A stretch of DNA of 64,000 bases, taken from Silanimonas lenta DSM 16282 (lineage in GTDB: Bacteria; Pseudomonadota; Gammaproteobacteria; Xanthomonadales; Xanthomonadaceae). The stretch covers positions 436,930 through 500,929 of the forward strand of contig NZ_KE386844.1 of NCBI RefSeq assembly GCF_000429065.1, written 5' to 3'. Under the pieces are notes generated by a model. The model made no database searches. It worked only from the letters and a program-made list of their open reading frames with translations, and was not told the DNA's origin. The position numbers and the translations under genes are program-made. Positions 38,229 through 48,294 of the stretch are shown here, in pieces. The stretch's first letter is position 1. Every line of letters starts with the position of its first letter.

Positions 38229-39170
38229 ATGGCAACCGCTCCCGACGCTTTCCGCGCCCCGATCACCACGCCGCGCCGCGTGCTCCGGCTTTCCTCCGGC
38301 CTTGCCACCGCCGATGGCGCCGGCGTCAGGCTCACCCGCCTGATCGGCACGCCACAGCAGCCGCCCGTCGATCCTTTCCTGATGCTCGACGCCTTCGGCA
38401 CCGAGCGCCCGCAGGACTACATCGCCGGCTTCCCCCCGCACCCGCACCGCGGCTTCGAGACCGTGACCTACATGCTGGCCGGGCGCATGCGCCACCGCGA
38501 CAACCAGGGCGGCGAGGGCCTGCTGGTGCCCGGCAGCGTGCAGTGGATGACCGCCGGCCGCGGCATCGTGCACTCCGAGATGCCCGAGCAGGTCGAGGGC
38601 GAGATGCGCGGCTTCCAGCTCTGGGTGAACCTGCCGGCCAGGGACAAGATGCAGGCGCCGCGCTACCAGGACATCGCGCCGGAGCGCCTGCCCGTGCTGC
38701 AGCTCGGTGCCGACGGCACGGTGCTCTCGACGGCGCCCGGCGGCGCCACGCTGGAGGTGACCGCGCCGGAGGCGGTCGCCGCGGTGAAAGTCATCGCCGG
38801 GGAGTTCGCCGGCATCGAAGGTCCGGTGCAGGCCGTGGCCACGCAGCCGGTGTTCCTCGATTTCCACCTGCGGCCCGGGGCAGCGCTCGCCGTGCCGCTG
38901 CCGCCCGGCCACAACGCCTTCGTCCACGTCTTCGGCGGCGCGCTCGTCCTGCCGGCGGGGGTGGGCAAGACCGAGGTGGCGGCCGGCCAGCTCGCCGTGC
39001 TCTCCGACGGGGATGGCCTGCCATTGCAGGCCGGTGCGCAGGGGGCGCGGTTGATCCTGGTCGCCGGCCGGCCGATCGGCGAGCCCGTGGCCTGGCATGG
39101 GCCTTTCGTGATGAATACCGCCGAGGAGATCCGCCAGGCCATCGCCGACTACCAGGCCGGGCGTTTCTGA
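38229..39170 (+). CDS. Pirin family protein
   Basis: A 313-aa bicupin. The N-terminal cupin shows the metal ligands of pirins: HPHRGFETVTY and later GIVHSEMP. The iron-binding fold is known, but activity differs among members (quercetinase-like dioxygenase or redox-sensing co-regulator), so none is assigned. The ATG at 38229 was chosen because upstream residues look non-coding. Confidence 0.92.
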   Translation: MATAPDAFRAPITTPRRVLRLSSGLATADGAGVRLTRLIGTPQQPPVDPFLMLDAFGTERPQDYIAGFPPHPHRGFETVTYMLAGRMRHRDNQGGEGLLVPGSVQWMTAGRGIVHSEMPEQVEGEMRGFQLWVNLPARDKMQAPRYQDIAPERLPVLQLGADGTVLSTAPGGATLEVTAPEAVAAVKVIAGEFAGIEGPVQAVATQPVFLDFHLRPGAALAVPLPPGHNAFVHVFGGALVLPAGVGKTEVAAGQLAVLSDGDGLPLQAGAQGARLILVAGRPIGEPVAWHGPFVMNTAEEIRQAIADYQAGRF

Positions 39171-39186
39171 TCCGACGGAGGGCATG

Positions 39187-39209
39187 GGCGGCGGTATGTC
39201 CCCGCCGCC
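39187..39209 (+). terminator. Weak hairpin after the pirin gene
   Basis: An 8-bp stem (39187-39194 with 39202-39209) lies 17 nt past the pirin stop. No T-tract follows. The rest of the 233-bp gap to the next gene shows no other structure I can support. Confidence 0.35.
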
Positions 39210-39403
39210 TTACGCCGGACGATTCGTGGGCCCTCTCCCTGAATCGGCCCCGGTCGCAGATCGGCCGCGGCTGCCCGGCTGCCGCCGCGGCCTGCCCGCA
39301 TTTCGCCACCGGCCGTCCGGGAGGCCCGGGTGGGACCGGTATGATGGGGCGGCGTGGCCAGCGCGGCCATGCGCCGATGCGCGCCCCCCCCCTTCTCCCC
39401 CCG

Positions 39404-42400
39404 ATGAGCGTCATGGACGAGACCCCTGCGCCGGAGACTCCGGCCCCGCGCGATGCCGCGCCCCCCGCCCCCCTGCACCAGCGCCTGTTCGGCGCCTGGC
39501 AGCCGCCCGAGTGGCCGCGCCGCATGCTGGCCTGGCTGCGCGCCCGGCCAGGCCCGCGCCTGGGCCTGCCGCTGGCCGGCCTGCTGTTCTTGGCCGTCGG
39601 CCTGTGGTGGGGCCTGCGCGAGGTACCGCCCCCGCCCGATGCCATCGGCAGCCGGCTGGAGCCCCCCGCCGCCACCGATTACGCCGCCACGCCGCCCCGG
39701 GTCTCGCCGCTGCGCCTGCGTTTCGATGCCGCGGTCGCGCCCCTCGAGGCGGTGGGCGAGGCCGGCAGCACCGGCCGGCCCGTCGAGGGCCTGCAGCTGC
39801 GCCCGGCGATCGCCGGGCGCTGGGAGTACGAGGATGACCGCACCCTGCGCTTCAGCCCCGCCGAGGACTGGCCGGTAGGCCAGACGGTGACGGTGGAGCT
39901 GGACCAGGACCGGGCCCTGGCGCCGGGCCGGGTGCTGGCCCAGCAGCGCTGGCGCTTCGAGACACCGGGCTTCACCGTGGGCCTGCTCGGCGCCGAGTTC
40001 CACCAGGACCCCGAGGATCCGCGACTCAAGCGGGCGGTATGGGAGCTGGGCTTCTCGCACCCGGTGGACGGCGCCGGCCTGCGTTCCGCCCTGCAGGTGG
40101 AGATGACGGATGGTGCCGGGCGCCGGCTCGCCGCTCCGGCCCTCGACCTGCGCCTCGACGAGGCCGGCCTGCGCGCCTGGGTGCAGACCGCCCCGCTCTC
40201 GGTGCCGGAAAACGGCGGCCAGGTGCGGTTGCAGGTGGCTTCCGGCCTGAAGAGCCGCCTGCCGGGCCCGGGCCGCAGCCTGGCCGTGCAGGGCCGGGTG
40301 GTGCTGCCGGACCTCTACAGCGTGGCCGTTTCCGAGCTCGAGGCCCTGGTGGTGGACGACGAGCGTGGCGAGCCGCGGCAGGTTCTGCATCTTGCCTTCA
40401 ACGAGCGCCTGCTCGACCGCGAGGTGGCGGGGCGCCTCAAGGCCTGGCTGCTGCCGGAAGGCTTCGTGCCCGGCCCGAACCGCCCGGCCAGGGCCGATGA
40501 TGCCGGCCAGCGCCGCGTGCCTTATCCTTGGCAGCCGGGCGAGGTGGATGCGGCGGTGCTCGCCGCCGCCACGCCGCTCGCCCTCGAGGCCCTGCCCGGC
40601 GAGCGCGAGTGGAACGAGACCCACAGCTTCCGTTTTCAGGCCCCGCCGGGGCGCCGCCTGTGGGTGGAACTGCCGCGCGGCCTGAAGAGCTTCGGCGGCT
40701 TCGTGCTCGGCGAACCCCAGCGCCGGCTGCTGGTGGTGCCGGAATACCCGAAGCTCCTGCGTTTCGTGGGCGAGGGCTCGCTGCTCTCGCTGCGCGGCGA
40801 GCGCCGGGTCAGCCTGGTGGCGCGCAACCATGCTTGGGCGCGGCTGGAGATCGGCCGCGTACTGCCCGAGCAGCTGGCGCTGCTGGTGGCCGGCAACTTC
40901 GGCAGTTTCCAGCAGCCGAGCCTGTGGCGGGTGGGTGAGGATGCCCTGGTGGAGCGCTTCGAGGAGGTGCTCGCCCTGCCCGTGGGCGACCCTGCCCGGC
41001 CGCAGTACCGGGGCGTGGATCTCGGCGAGTACTTCGCCCAGCGCCGCGGGGTCTTCCTGCTCTCGCTGCGCTCGCTGGGCGAGGACGAGGCCGGGCTCGC
41101 GCCGCGCGAGCGCCTCGACCGCAATGCCGGCCAGGTGCAGGACAGCCGGCTGGTGGTGCTGAGCGATCTTGGCGTGCTGTCCAAGCAGGAACTCGACGGC
41201 AGCCGCAAGGTCTTCGTGCAGCGCTTCTCCGATGGCCGGCCGGTGCCGGGGGCGCGGGTGGCGGTGGTGGCGCGGAATGGCCAGGTGGTGGTGGCGGCCA
41301 GCACCGATGCCGAGGGCGTGGCCACGCTGCCCTCGCTGGCACCCTTCGTGCGCGAGCGGGCCCCGGTGCTGCTGCAGGTGACGAGCGGCGAGGACCTGAG
41401 CTTCCTGCCCCTCGACGACTGGGCGCGTCGCCTCGATACCTCGCGCTTCGACGTGGGTGGCGAGGTGAACCAGGCCGATCCCGGCGCCCTGCGTGCCGTG
41501 CTGTTCTCCGACCGCGGCCTGTACCGTCCTGGCGAGACCGTGCACCTCGGCCTGCTGCTGCGGGCGCAGGAATGGTCGCGCACGCCGGTGGGCGTGCCGC
41601 TGGAGCTCGACATCACCGATCCTGCCGGCGCCCTGGTGCGGCGCGAGACGGTGCGCTTTGGCGAGGCGGGATTCGAGGGTGTCGATTTCACCCCGCCGGA
41701 GAACGGACCCTCCGGAACCTGGACGGCCCAGCTCTACCTCAAGGGCAGTGATGCCCGGGAGCGCCGCCTGGTCGGCAGTACCACGGTGCAGGTACGCGAG
41801 TTCCAGCCCGATACCCTGCGGGTGAAGCTCGCCCTCTCGGCGCCGGCCGCCGCCGGCTGGGCACGGCCCGAGGGACTGAAGGCCGAGGTGGCGGTGGAGA
41901 ACCTGTTCGGCACCCCGGCCCAGGACCGCCGGGTCAGCGGCCGGCTGCGCCTCACCCCCACCGTGCCGGCCTTCCCGGGCTGGCCCGGCTTCCGCTTCCA
42001 TGCCCTGCACCAGGGCGCCGAGGGCCTCGAGGTCGATCTCGAGGACCTGCGCACCGATGCCGGGGGGCGGGCCGTGTTCCCGCTCGGCCTCGAGCAGTAC
42101 GAGCGCACCAGCTACCGCATGGACCTGCTGGTGCGTGCCTTCGAGCCGGGCAGCGGCCGCGGCGTGGCCGCCACCCTGCGCAGCCTGGTCTCCGACCAGC
42201 CCTTCCTCGTGGGCCTGAAGCCGGACGAGGGCCTGCACCACGTGAAGCGCGGCGCCCGTGCCCAGGTGGCGGTGCTGGCCCTGGGGCCGGATGGCCGGCC
42301 ACGGGCGGTGGATGGCCTGCAGGCGGTGCGGATCGAGAAGCGCATGGTCTCGGTGCTCACCCAGGGCGAGGATGGCCTGCGCCGCTTCGTCTCGCGCGAG

Positions 42401-45283
42401 CGCCGCGAGGAGCGCGGGCGCCAGCCGCTCAGCCTGGGGGCGGCGCCCATGACGCTCGGCCTCGCCACCGACACCCCGGGCGACTTCGAGCTGGAGATCC
42501 AGGATGCCGATGGCCGGGTGCTCAACCGCCAGGCCTGGACCGTGGTCGGCGAGGCCAACCTGAGCCGCTCGCTGGAGCGCGATGCCGAACTGCAGCTCTC
42601 GCTCGACAGGCCGGCCTACGCCCCGGGCGAGGAGATCGAGGTCGCGATCCGCGCCCCGTATGCCGGCGCCGGCCTGATCACGATCGAGCGCGACCGGGTG
42701 TATGCCCACCGCTGGTTCAAGGTGGATACCACCAGCACGGTGCAGCGCATCCGCGTGCCGGAAGGGCTCGAGGGCAATGCCTACGTGGGCGTGAGTTTCC
42801 TGCGCGATCCGGAGAGCGAGGCCATCCACTTGAGTCCGCTGTCCTGGGGGCTTGCACCCTTCGCCATCGACCGCGGCGCCCGCCAGCTCGCCCTCGGCCT
42901 CGAGGCCCCGGCCCGCGCCCGCCCGGGCCAGCCGCTGGCCCTGCGGGTGACCAGCCCCGGCAAGGCGCGGGTGGCGGTGTTCGCGGTGGACGAGGGCATC
43001 CTGCAGGTGGCCGGCTACCGGGTCGGCGATCCGCTCGACCAGTTCCTCGCCAAGCGCATGCACCAGGTCGAGAGCCAGCAGATCCTCGACCTGCTGCTGC
43101 CGGAGTTCAGCCGCATCCTCGCCGCGGCCGCCCCGGGCGGCGATGGCGAGGCCGCCGGAGCGCGCCATCTCAATCCCTTCAAGCGCCGCGGCGAGGCGCC
43201 GGCGGTGTGGTGGTCGGGCGTGGTGGACTTCGAAGGCGAGCGCCGCTTCGAGTTCACGCCTCCCGACCATTTCAATGGCGAACTGCGGCTGGTGGCGGTG
43301 GCGGCCACGCCGGAACGGATGGCCCTGCGCGAGGCCAGGACCACGGTGCGCGGTGATTTCGTGCTCACCCCCAGCCTGCCGACCCATGTCGCGCCCGGCG
43401 ATGTCTTCGAGCTGCCGGTGGGCCTTGCCAACACCGTCGAGGGCGCGCAAGGACCGCTGGAAGTGGCGCTGCAGCTGGCCCTGCCGGAGGGCCTGGCGCT
43501 GGAGGGCGCGGCGCCGGCGCCGGTGCGCCTCGCCCCCGGCGAAGAGACCGTGCTGCGCCTCCGGCTCAGGGCGGGCGACACCCCGGGGGCGCGGACGATC
43601 GGCCTGAGCGCCCGCAGTGGCCGCTTCTCGGCGCAGCGCCGGCTCTCGCTCTCGGTGCGGCCTGCCCAGCCTTCGCTGGCCACGCTGCGGGTGCAGGCGG
43701 TGGCGAAGGAAACGCCGCTGGCCGGCCTGCGGGCGATGCACGAGGCCGAGAGCGAGCGCCGGTTCGCCGCCTCCACCTCGCCGCTGGTGGCGATCGACGG
43801 GCTGTCCGCCTGGCTTGGCGGCTACCGCTACACCTGCACCGAGCAGCTCGCCAGCAAGGCCCTGCCGGCCCTGGTGCTGCACTCGCGCCCGGGCCTTGGC
43901 CGGCTCTCCGGCGATACCGCGTTCTTGGGCCTGCTCGATGCCCTGCGCGCGCGCCAGAACGGCGAGGGCGGCTTCGGCACCTGGACCTCGAGCCCGGAAG
44001 TGGATCCCTTCGTCTCGGCCTATGCCACCCTGGTGCTGGTGGAAGCCCGCGAGCGCGGCGTGGCGGTGCCGGGCGACCTCCTGGAGCGGGCCGGCCAGTG
44101 GCTGCGGCAGGCCGCGCAGGACCCGCAGCGCACCGACCTGCCGGGACTGCGTGCCCGGGCCCTGGCGGTGTACCTGCAGGTGCGCCAGGGCGAGGCCGCC
44201 GGCAATGCGCTCGCCAGCCTGGTCGAGCAGCTCGAGCGCGACCAGCCCAGGGCCTGGCGCGAGGACCTCGCCGGCCTGCTGGTGGCGGCGAGCTATCAGG
44301 GCCTGCAGCAGGCGGCGGCGGCCGAGCCGCTGGCGCGCCGCGCCCGCGAGCTGGCCAATGCCGCGGCAGCCCCCGCCGCCGCGGCGCAGCCCGGCGACGA
44401 TTACCACGACCCGCTGAGCGCCCAGGCCTGGCGCCTCTACCTGCTGGGACGGCATTTCCCGGCCCAGGCCCGCCAGCTCGCGCCGGCCGCGGTGGAGCGC
44501 CTGCTCGACGGCATCGGCCGCGGCATGCCGAGCAGCCTGGGCGCGGCCCTCGCCGTGCTGGCCCTCGATGCCCTGGGGGGCGAGCCGACCGCCCCGGTGA
44601 GCGTGGAGCAGGTCTGGCCGGGTGGACGGGCGCCCTTCGGCGAGGTGCGCGACGGGGTGCTGGCCGGCCAGTTCCGCGCCGATGCACAGCAGTTGCGGGT
44701 GCGGCCGCAGGACGGGGCCCGGGTCTGGGTGGCGCTGAGCGAGCGCGGGTTCGACCGCCAGCCACCGCCGGCCGTGCAGGACCGCGGCCTCGAGGTGCAG
44801 CGCGACTTCCTCGATGCCGAGGGGCGGCCCACCACCTCGGTGGTGCAGGGCGGCGAGCTGGTGGTGCGGCTCAGGCTGCGGGGCCGCGGCTGGAACCAGG
44901 TGGCCCTGCTCGACCTGCTGCCGGGCGGCTTCGAGCCGGTGCTGGCGCCGCCGCCGGAGGCGACCATGCCACTGGAGGCCGATGGGGAGGGCGATGCCGG
45001 CGGGGAAGACACCGACGGCGGCATGCCGGGCGCCCCGCCGGCCCCGGTGCTGGCCCTGCCGGGCTCGAGCTGGCAGCCCGACCACGAGGAAATCCGCGAA
45101 GACCGGGTGGTGCTCTACGGCGCGGCGCGGCCGGAACTGGCCGAATACCGCTACCGCATCCGCGCCACCGCCGTGGGGCGTTTCCAGGTGCCGCCGGTAT
45201 TCGCCGAGCACCTCTACCAGCCGGAGGTGATCGCCCGCGGCGGTCCGGCCGGCACGCTCACCGTGACGGAGCCGGAGCGGTGA
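39404..45283 (+). CDS. Bacterial alpha-2-macroglobulin (YfhM type)
   Basis: A very large (about 1,959 aa) protease-trapping protein anchored in the inner membrane and facing the periplasm. After a proline-rich cytosolic start there is one hydrophobic anchor (LGLPLAGLLFLAVGLWW, residues ~47-63) instead of the lipobox common in E. coli-type A2Ms. MG-type beta domains follow, e.g. LFSDRGLYRPGETVHLGLLL. The thioester motif is intact (CTEQ at residues ~1478-1481, within YRYTCTEQLASK), with the helical thioester domain after it. It pairs with pbpC 10 bp downstream. ATG at 39404 was chosen; an in-frame ATG at 39377 is an alternative. Confidence 0.93.
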   Translation: MSVMDETPAPETPAPRDAAPPAPLHQRLFGAWQPPEWPRRMLAWLRARPGPRLGLPLAGLLFLAVGLWWGLREVPPPPDAIGSRLEPPAATDYAATPPRVSPLRLRFDAAVAPLEAVGEAGSTGRPVEGLQLRPAIAGRWEYEDDRTLRFSPAEDWPVGQTVTVELDQDRALAPGRVLAQQRWRFETPGFTVGLLGAEFHQDPEDPRLKRAVWELGFSHPVDGAGLRSALQVEMTDGAGRRLAAPALDLRLDEAGLRAWVQTAPLSVPENGGQVRLQVASGLKSRLPGPGRSLAVQGRVVLPDLYSVAVSELEALVVDDERGEPRQVLHLAFNERLLDREVAGRLKAWLLPEGFVPGPNRPARADDAGQRRVPYPWQPGEVDAAVLAAATPLALEALPGEREWNETHSFRFQAPPGRRLWVELPRGLKSFGGFVLGEPQRRLLVVPEYPKLLRFVGEGSLLSLRGERRVSLVARNHAWARLEIGRVLPEQLALLVAGNFGSFQQPSLWRVGEDALVERFEEVLALPVGDPARPQYRGVDLGEYFAQRRGVFLLSLRSLGEDEAGLAPRERLDRNAGQVQDSRLVVLSDLGVLSKQELDGSRKVFVQRFSDGRPVPGARVAVVARNGQVVVAASTDAEGVATLPSLAPFVRERAPVLLQVTSGEDLSFLPLDDWARRLDTSRFDVGGEVNQADPGALRAVLFSDRGLYRPGETVHLGLLLRAQEWSRTPVGVPLELDITDPAGALVRRETVRFGEAGFEGVDFTPPENGPSGTWTAQLYLKGSDARERRLVGSTTVQVREFQPDTLRVKLALSAPAAAGWARPEGLKAEVAVENLFGTPAQDRRVSGRLRLTPTVPAFPGWPGFRFHALHQGAEGLEVDLEDLRTDAGGRAVFPLGLEQYERTSYRMDLLVRAFEPGSGRGVAATLRSLVSDQPFLVGLKPDEGLHHVKRGARAQVAVLALGPDGRPRAVDGLQAVRIEKRMVSVLTQGEDGLRRFVSRERREERGRQPLSLGAAPMTLGLATDTPGDFELEIQDADGRVLNRQAWTVVGEANLSRSLERDAELQLSLDRPAYAPGEEIEVAIRAPYAGAGLITIERDRVYAHRWFKVDTTSTVQRIRVPEGLEGNAYVGVSFLRDPESEAIHLSPLSWGLAPFAIDRGARQLALGLEAPARARPGQPLALRVTSPGKARVAVFAVDEGILQVAGYRVGDPLDQFLAKRMHQVESQQILDLLLPEFSRILAAAAPGGDGEAAGARHLNPFKRRGEAPAVWWSGVVDFEGERRFEFTPPDHFNGELRLVAVAATPERMALREARTTVRGDFVLTPSLPTHVAPGDVFELPVGLANTVEGAQGPLEVALQLALPEGLALEGAAPAPVRLAPGEETVLRLRLRAGDTPGARTIGLSARSGRFSAQRRLSLSVRPAQPSLATLRVQAVAKETPLAGLRAMHEAESERRFAASTSPLVAIDGLSAWLGGYRYTCTEQLASKALPALVLHSRPGLGRLSGDTAFLGLLDALRARQNGEGGFGTWTSSPEVDPFVSAYATLVLVEARERGVAVPGDLLERAGQWLRQAAQDPQRTDLPGLRARALAVYLQVRQGEAAGNALASLVEQLERDQPRAWREDLAGLLVAASYQGLQQAAAAEPLARRARELANAAAAPAAAAQPGDDYHDPLSAQAWRLYLLGRHFPAQARQLAPAAVERLLDGIGRGMPSSLGAALAVLALDALGGEPTAPVSVEQVWPGGRAPFGEVRDGVLAGQFRADAQQLRVRPQDGARVWVALSERGFDRQPPPAVQDRGLEVQRDFLDAEGRPTTSVVQGGELVVRLRLRGRGWNQVALLDLLPGGFEPVLAPPPEATMPLEADGEGDAGGEDTDGGMPGAPPAPVLALPGSSWQPDHEEIREDRVVLYGAARPELAEYRYRIRATAVGRFQVPPVFAEHLYQPEVIARGGPAGTLTVTEPER

Positions 45284-45293
45284 GCCGGCGCTC

Positions 45294-47669
45294 ATGAGCC
45301 CGGCCGCGCGTCCGTCCCGGTGGCTGCCGGGGCGGCGCGGGCGCGCCACCCTGCTGCTGCTCGCCGCCGCCGCGGTCCTGCTTCTCGCGCTGCGCCTCTG
45401 CTCGCCCCCGCCGCTGTCGGCAGGGGTGCCCCTGTCTACCGCGGTGCTCGACCGCGAGGGGCGGCTGCTGCGCCTCACCCTCGCCGCCGACCAGCGCTAC
45501 CGCCTCTGGCTGCCGCTCGAGCAGTTCCCGCCGGTGCTGGTCGAGGCCGTGCTGCTGCACGAGGACCAGCATTTCTTCCGCCATCCCGGGGTGAACCCGG
45601 TCAGCCTGCTGCGGGCGGCATCCAGCACCTATGGCGGCGGACCGCGCATCGGCGGCTCCACCCTCACCATGCAGCTCGCGCGCCTGCGCTGGCGGCTCGA
45701 TACCCGCAGCGTGCCTGGCAAGCTGGTGCAGATCGCGCGCGCGCTCCAGCTCGAGGCGATGTACTCCAAGCGCGAGATCCTCGAGGCCTACCTCAATCTC
45801 GCCCCCTACGGCGGCAACGTGGAGGGCGCCGGCACCGCCGCCCGTCTCTACTTCGACAAGCCGGTGGCGGCGCTCAGCCTGCCCGAAGCACTGGCGCTCG
45901 CGGTGATGCCCCAGGCCCCGGGCCCGCGTGGCCGCTTCGTGGAGGATGGCCGCGGCTTCGTCACCCTCGGGCCGGGGCTGCAGGCCGCGCGGCAGCGGCT
46001 CTACGGGCGCTGGGCGGCCCGCCACGGTGAAGACCCGGCGCTGCGTGCCCGGCTGGCCCTGCCCCTGCGCCTGCGTTCCCTGCGCCACCTGCCCTTCGCC
46101 GCCCCGCATTTCGTCGATCGCGTGCTGGCCCAGCAGGCCCTGCACGGGCCGCGGCCGGCCGAGCTGCCCACCCTGCTCGACCGCCGGCTGCAGGCCCTGG
46201 TGGAGCGTCGCGTGCAGCTGCACCTGCAACGCGAGGCGGCACGCGGCATCGACAACGCCGCCGTGCTGGTGGTGGACAGCCGCGACATGGGGGTGGTGGC
46301 CCTGCTCGGCTCGGCCGACTTCCACGATGCCCGCATCGCCGGCCAGGTGAACGGCACCGCGGCCCTGCGCTCTCCGGGCTCCACCCTCAAGCCTTTCCTC
46401 TACGCGCTCGCCATCGACCAGGGCCTGCTGCATCCCGCTACCGTGCTGCGCGACGTGCCGAGCGCCTTCGGCGCCTACACGCCGGAGAACCACGATGGCC
46501 GGTTCGCCGGGCCGCTCACCGCCACCGAGGCGCTGAACCGCAGCCGCAACATTCCGGCGGTGACGGTGGCGGCGCGGCTTGGCCGCCCCGACCTCCACGA
46601 TCTGCTGCGCGAGGCCGGGGTGCGCCGCCTGCGCAGCCGCGAGCATTACGGTCTCGCCCTGGTGCTGGGCGGCGGCGAGATCAGCGCCGAGGATTCGGCC
46701 CGGCTCTACGCCATGCTGGCCAACGACGGCCGGCTGCGGCCACTGCGGTTCCGCGCCGCCGACGAGGCCGGGCCGGGCAGCACCCTGCTCAGCCCCGAGG
46801 CCGCGTTCATCACCCTCGACATGTTGCGGCGCCACCCGCGGCCCGGAGCCGCCACCGCCAGCGAGCTCTCGCGCTGGCCGGTGGCCTGGAAGACCGGCAC
46901 CAGCTGGGGCTTCCGCGATGCCTGGACCGCCGGAGTGGTGGGGCCCTATGTGCTGGTGGTCTGGCTGGGCCATTTCGATGGCCGCAGCAACCCGGCCCTG
47001 ATCGGCGTGGAGACTGCCGCGCCGCTGTTCTTCGCCATCGCCGATGCGATGCGTGCCGCCGGCTACGCGGTCGCCCCGCAGCCCAGCCGGGCCCGGCGCC
47101 TTGCGCGGGTGCCGGTATGCCTGGCGAGCGGCGACCTGCCGAATGCCTGGTGCCCGCAGCGCGGCGAAACCTGGTTCATCCCCGGCGTCTCGCCGATCCG
47201 GGTGAGCACGGTGCATCGCCCGGTGCAGTTCGACCGTGCCAGCGGGCGGGTGGTATGCGGGCCCTTCGACCCCGCCACCATGCGTCGCGAGGTCTACGAG
47301 TTCTGGCCCAGCGATCTTGCCCGCGTCTTCGCCCAGGCCGGGCTGCCGCGCCGGCGTCCCCCGCCGGGCGCGGACTGCGCGGGGGCCGCCGAATGGCTGG
47401 GCAGCCCGCCACGCATCACCCAGCCCTACCGCGCCACCCGCTACCGCGTCCGCTTCGATGGCCACGCGCAGGCGGGCATCCCGCTGGCCGCCACCACCGA
47501 TGCCGATGCCCGTCGCATCTACTGGTTCGCCGACGGAGCCTTCATCGGCGAGGCCGGCAGCGGGCAGGTCCTGGCCTGGCAGCCGGTCCGGGCCGGGCAG
47601 ATCCGCCTGCGGGTGGTGGACGAGCACGGCCGCAGCGACGAGCGCGAGGTGGTGGTGGAGGCGGAGTAG
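45294..47669 (+). CDS. pbpC: Penicillin-binding protein 1C
   Basis: A 791-aa bifunctional class A peptidoglycan synthase. One N-terminal membrane anchor (TLLLLAAAAVLLLALRL) leads to a glycosyltransferase 51 domain (EDQHFFRHPGVN; GGSTLTMQLAR) and a transpeptidase with the active-site STLK (PGSTLKPFLY), SRN and KTGTSW triad. A C-terminal beta-sandwich (PBP1C-specific) ends the protein. It is co-transcribed with the alpha-2-macroglobulin, as in E. coli yfhM-pbpC. The pair is thought to combine protease trapping with repair of breached cell wall. Confidence 0.95.
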   Translation: MSPAARPSRWLPGRRGRATLLLLAAAAVLLLALRLCSPPPLSAGVPLSTAVLDREGRLLRLTLAADQRYRLWLPLEQFPPVLVEAVLLHEDQHFFRHPGVNPVSLLRAASSTYGGGPRIGGSTLTMQLARLRWRLDTRSVPGKLVQIARALQLEAMYSKREILEAYLNLAPYGGNVEGAGTAARLYFDKPVAALSLPEALALAVMPQAPGPRGRFVEDGRGFVTLGPGLQAARQRLYGRWAARHGEDPALRARLALPLRLRSLRHLPFAAPHFVDRVLAQQALHGPRPAELPTLLDRRLQALVERRVQLHLQREAARGIDNAAVLVVDSRDMGVVALLGSADFHDARIAGQVNGTAALRSPGSTLKPFLYALAIDQGLLHPATVLRDVPSAFGAYTPENHDGRFAGPLTATEALNRSRNIPAVTVAARLGRPDLHDLLREAGVRRLRSREHYGLALVLGGGEISAEDSARLYAMLANDGRLRPLRFRAADEAGPGSTLLSPEAAFITLDMLRRHPRPGAATASELSRWPVAWKTGTSWGFRDAWTAGVVGPYVLVVWLGHFDGRSNPALIGVETAAPLFFAIADAMRAAGYAVAPQPSRARRLARVPVCLASGDLPNAWCPQRGETWFIPGVSPIRVSTVHRPVQFDRASGRVVCGPFDPATMRREVYEFWPSDLARVFAQAGLPRRRPPPGADCAGAAEWLGSPPRITQPYRATRYRVRFDGHAQAGIPLAATTDADARRIYWFADGAFIGEAGSGQVLAWQPVRAGQIRLRVVDEHGRSDEREVVVEAE

Positions 47670-47744
47670 CCGGTGTCCTGGGCTGTCGACGGACATTGCG
47701 GCACGGTCGGCTAGACTGGATGCGTCTTTCCGGGAGCCGGCCCC

Positions 47745-48179
47745 GTGCGTCATGCCAGCCATGTCTATTCGGATGCGGCAGGGCTTGCAGAATGGCTGCG
47801 CTCGCCGTGGCTGGGCGATGCCGTCCGCGGTGCCAGCGCGGTGCTGGTGCAGGTGTATGCGGCGGATGCCGATGATCCGGCCTTGCGCACGGTCCTCCAG
47901 CAGCTGCGCGAAGCCCTTCCCGGCGCCGCTATCGTCGGTGCGAGCACCGTCGGCGAGCTGGCGGATGGCTGCACGCTGACGGAGCGCATCGTCATCGGCC
48001 TTAGCACCTTCGAGTCGACCACCGTCCAGGGGGTGGTGCTTCCGGTACAGCCCGGGATGGAGGCGGTGGCGGCGTCCGAGGCCGCCTGCCGCGTGCTGGC
48101 CGGTGGCGGCGGCGTGCGTGCCGCGCTGTACGTGGCCAAGCGCGAGGGGCGCAACCGCGTGCAGGCCGAGACGGGCTGA
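47745..48179 (+). pseudogene. Internally deleted FIST-GGDEF sensor protein remnant
   Basis: A 144-codon frame starting at a GTG with GGGAG upstream. Residues 1 to about 118 look like the start of a FIST domain (AVLVQVYAADADDPAL, LREALPGAAIVGASTVGELAD). They then run directly, after a GGGG, into AALYVAKREGRNRVQ, the typical last helix of a GGDEF diguanylate cyclase domain. The rest of FIST, any linker and almost all of GGDEF are missing. The simplest reading is an in-frame internal deletion of a FIST-GGDEF gene; a native short protein is less likely. Confidence 0.6.
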
Positions 48180-48294
48180 GAGCCGGCCTGTCGAGGCCGG
48201 CTGAACGCCCGGCGCCGTCTTCACGCCGGCCCACGGCCGGAGGAGTGCAATGGAGGGGTGCGGCCCCGTCTGCCGGCCGCGCGGGGAGTCCGCC

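Noticed and set aside
37868..39403. N-terminal extension of the alpha-2-macroglobulin frame
   Set aside because: These 512 codons run through the acyltransferase and pirin genes in another frame; the real start is at or near 39404, before the membrane anchor.
39149..45478. A 2,109-codon open frame antisense to the alpha-2-macroglobulin gene
   Set aside because: It is the mirror of a GC-saturated coding frame. Its translation is low-complexity (His/Gln/Gly/Ala/Arg rich) with no domains, while the sense frame has clear A2M motifs.
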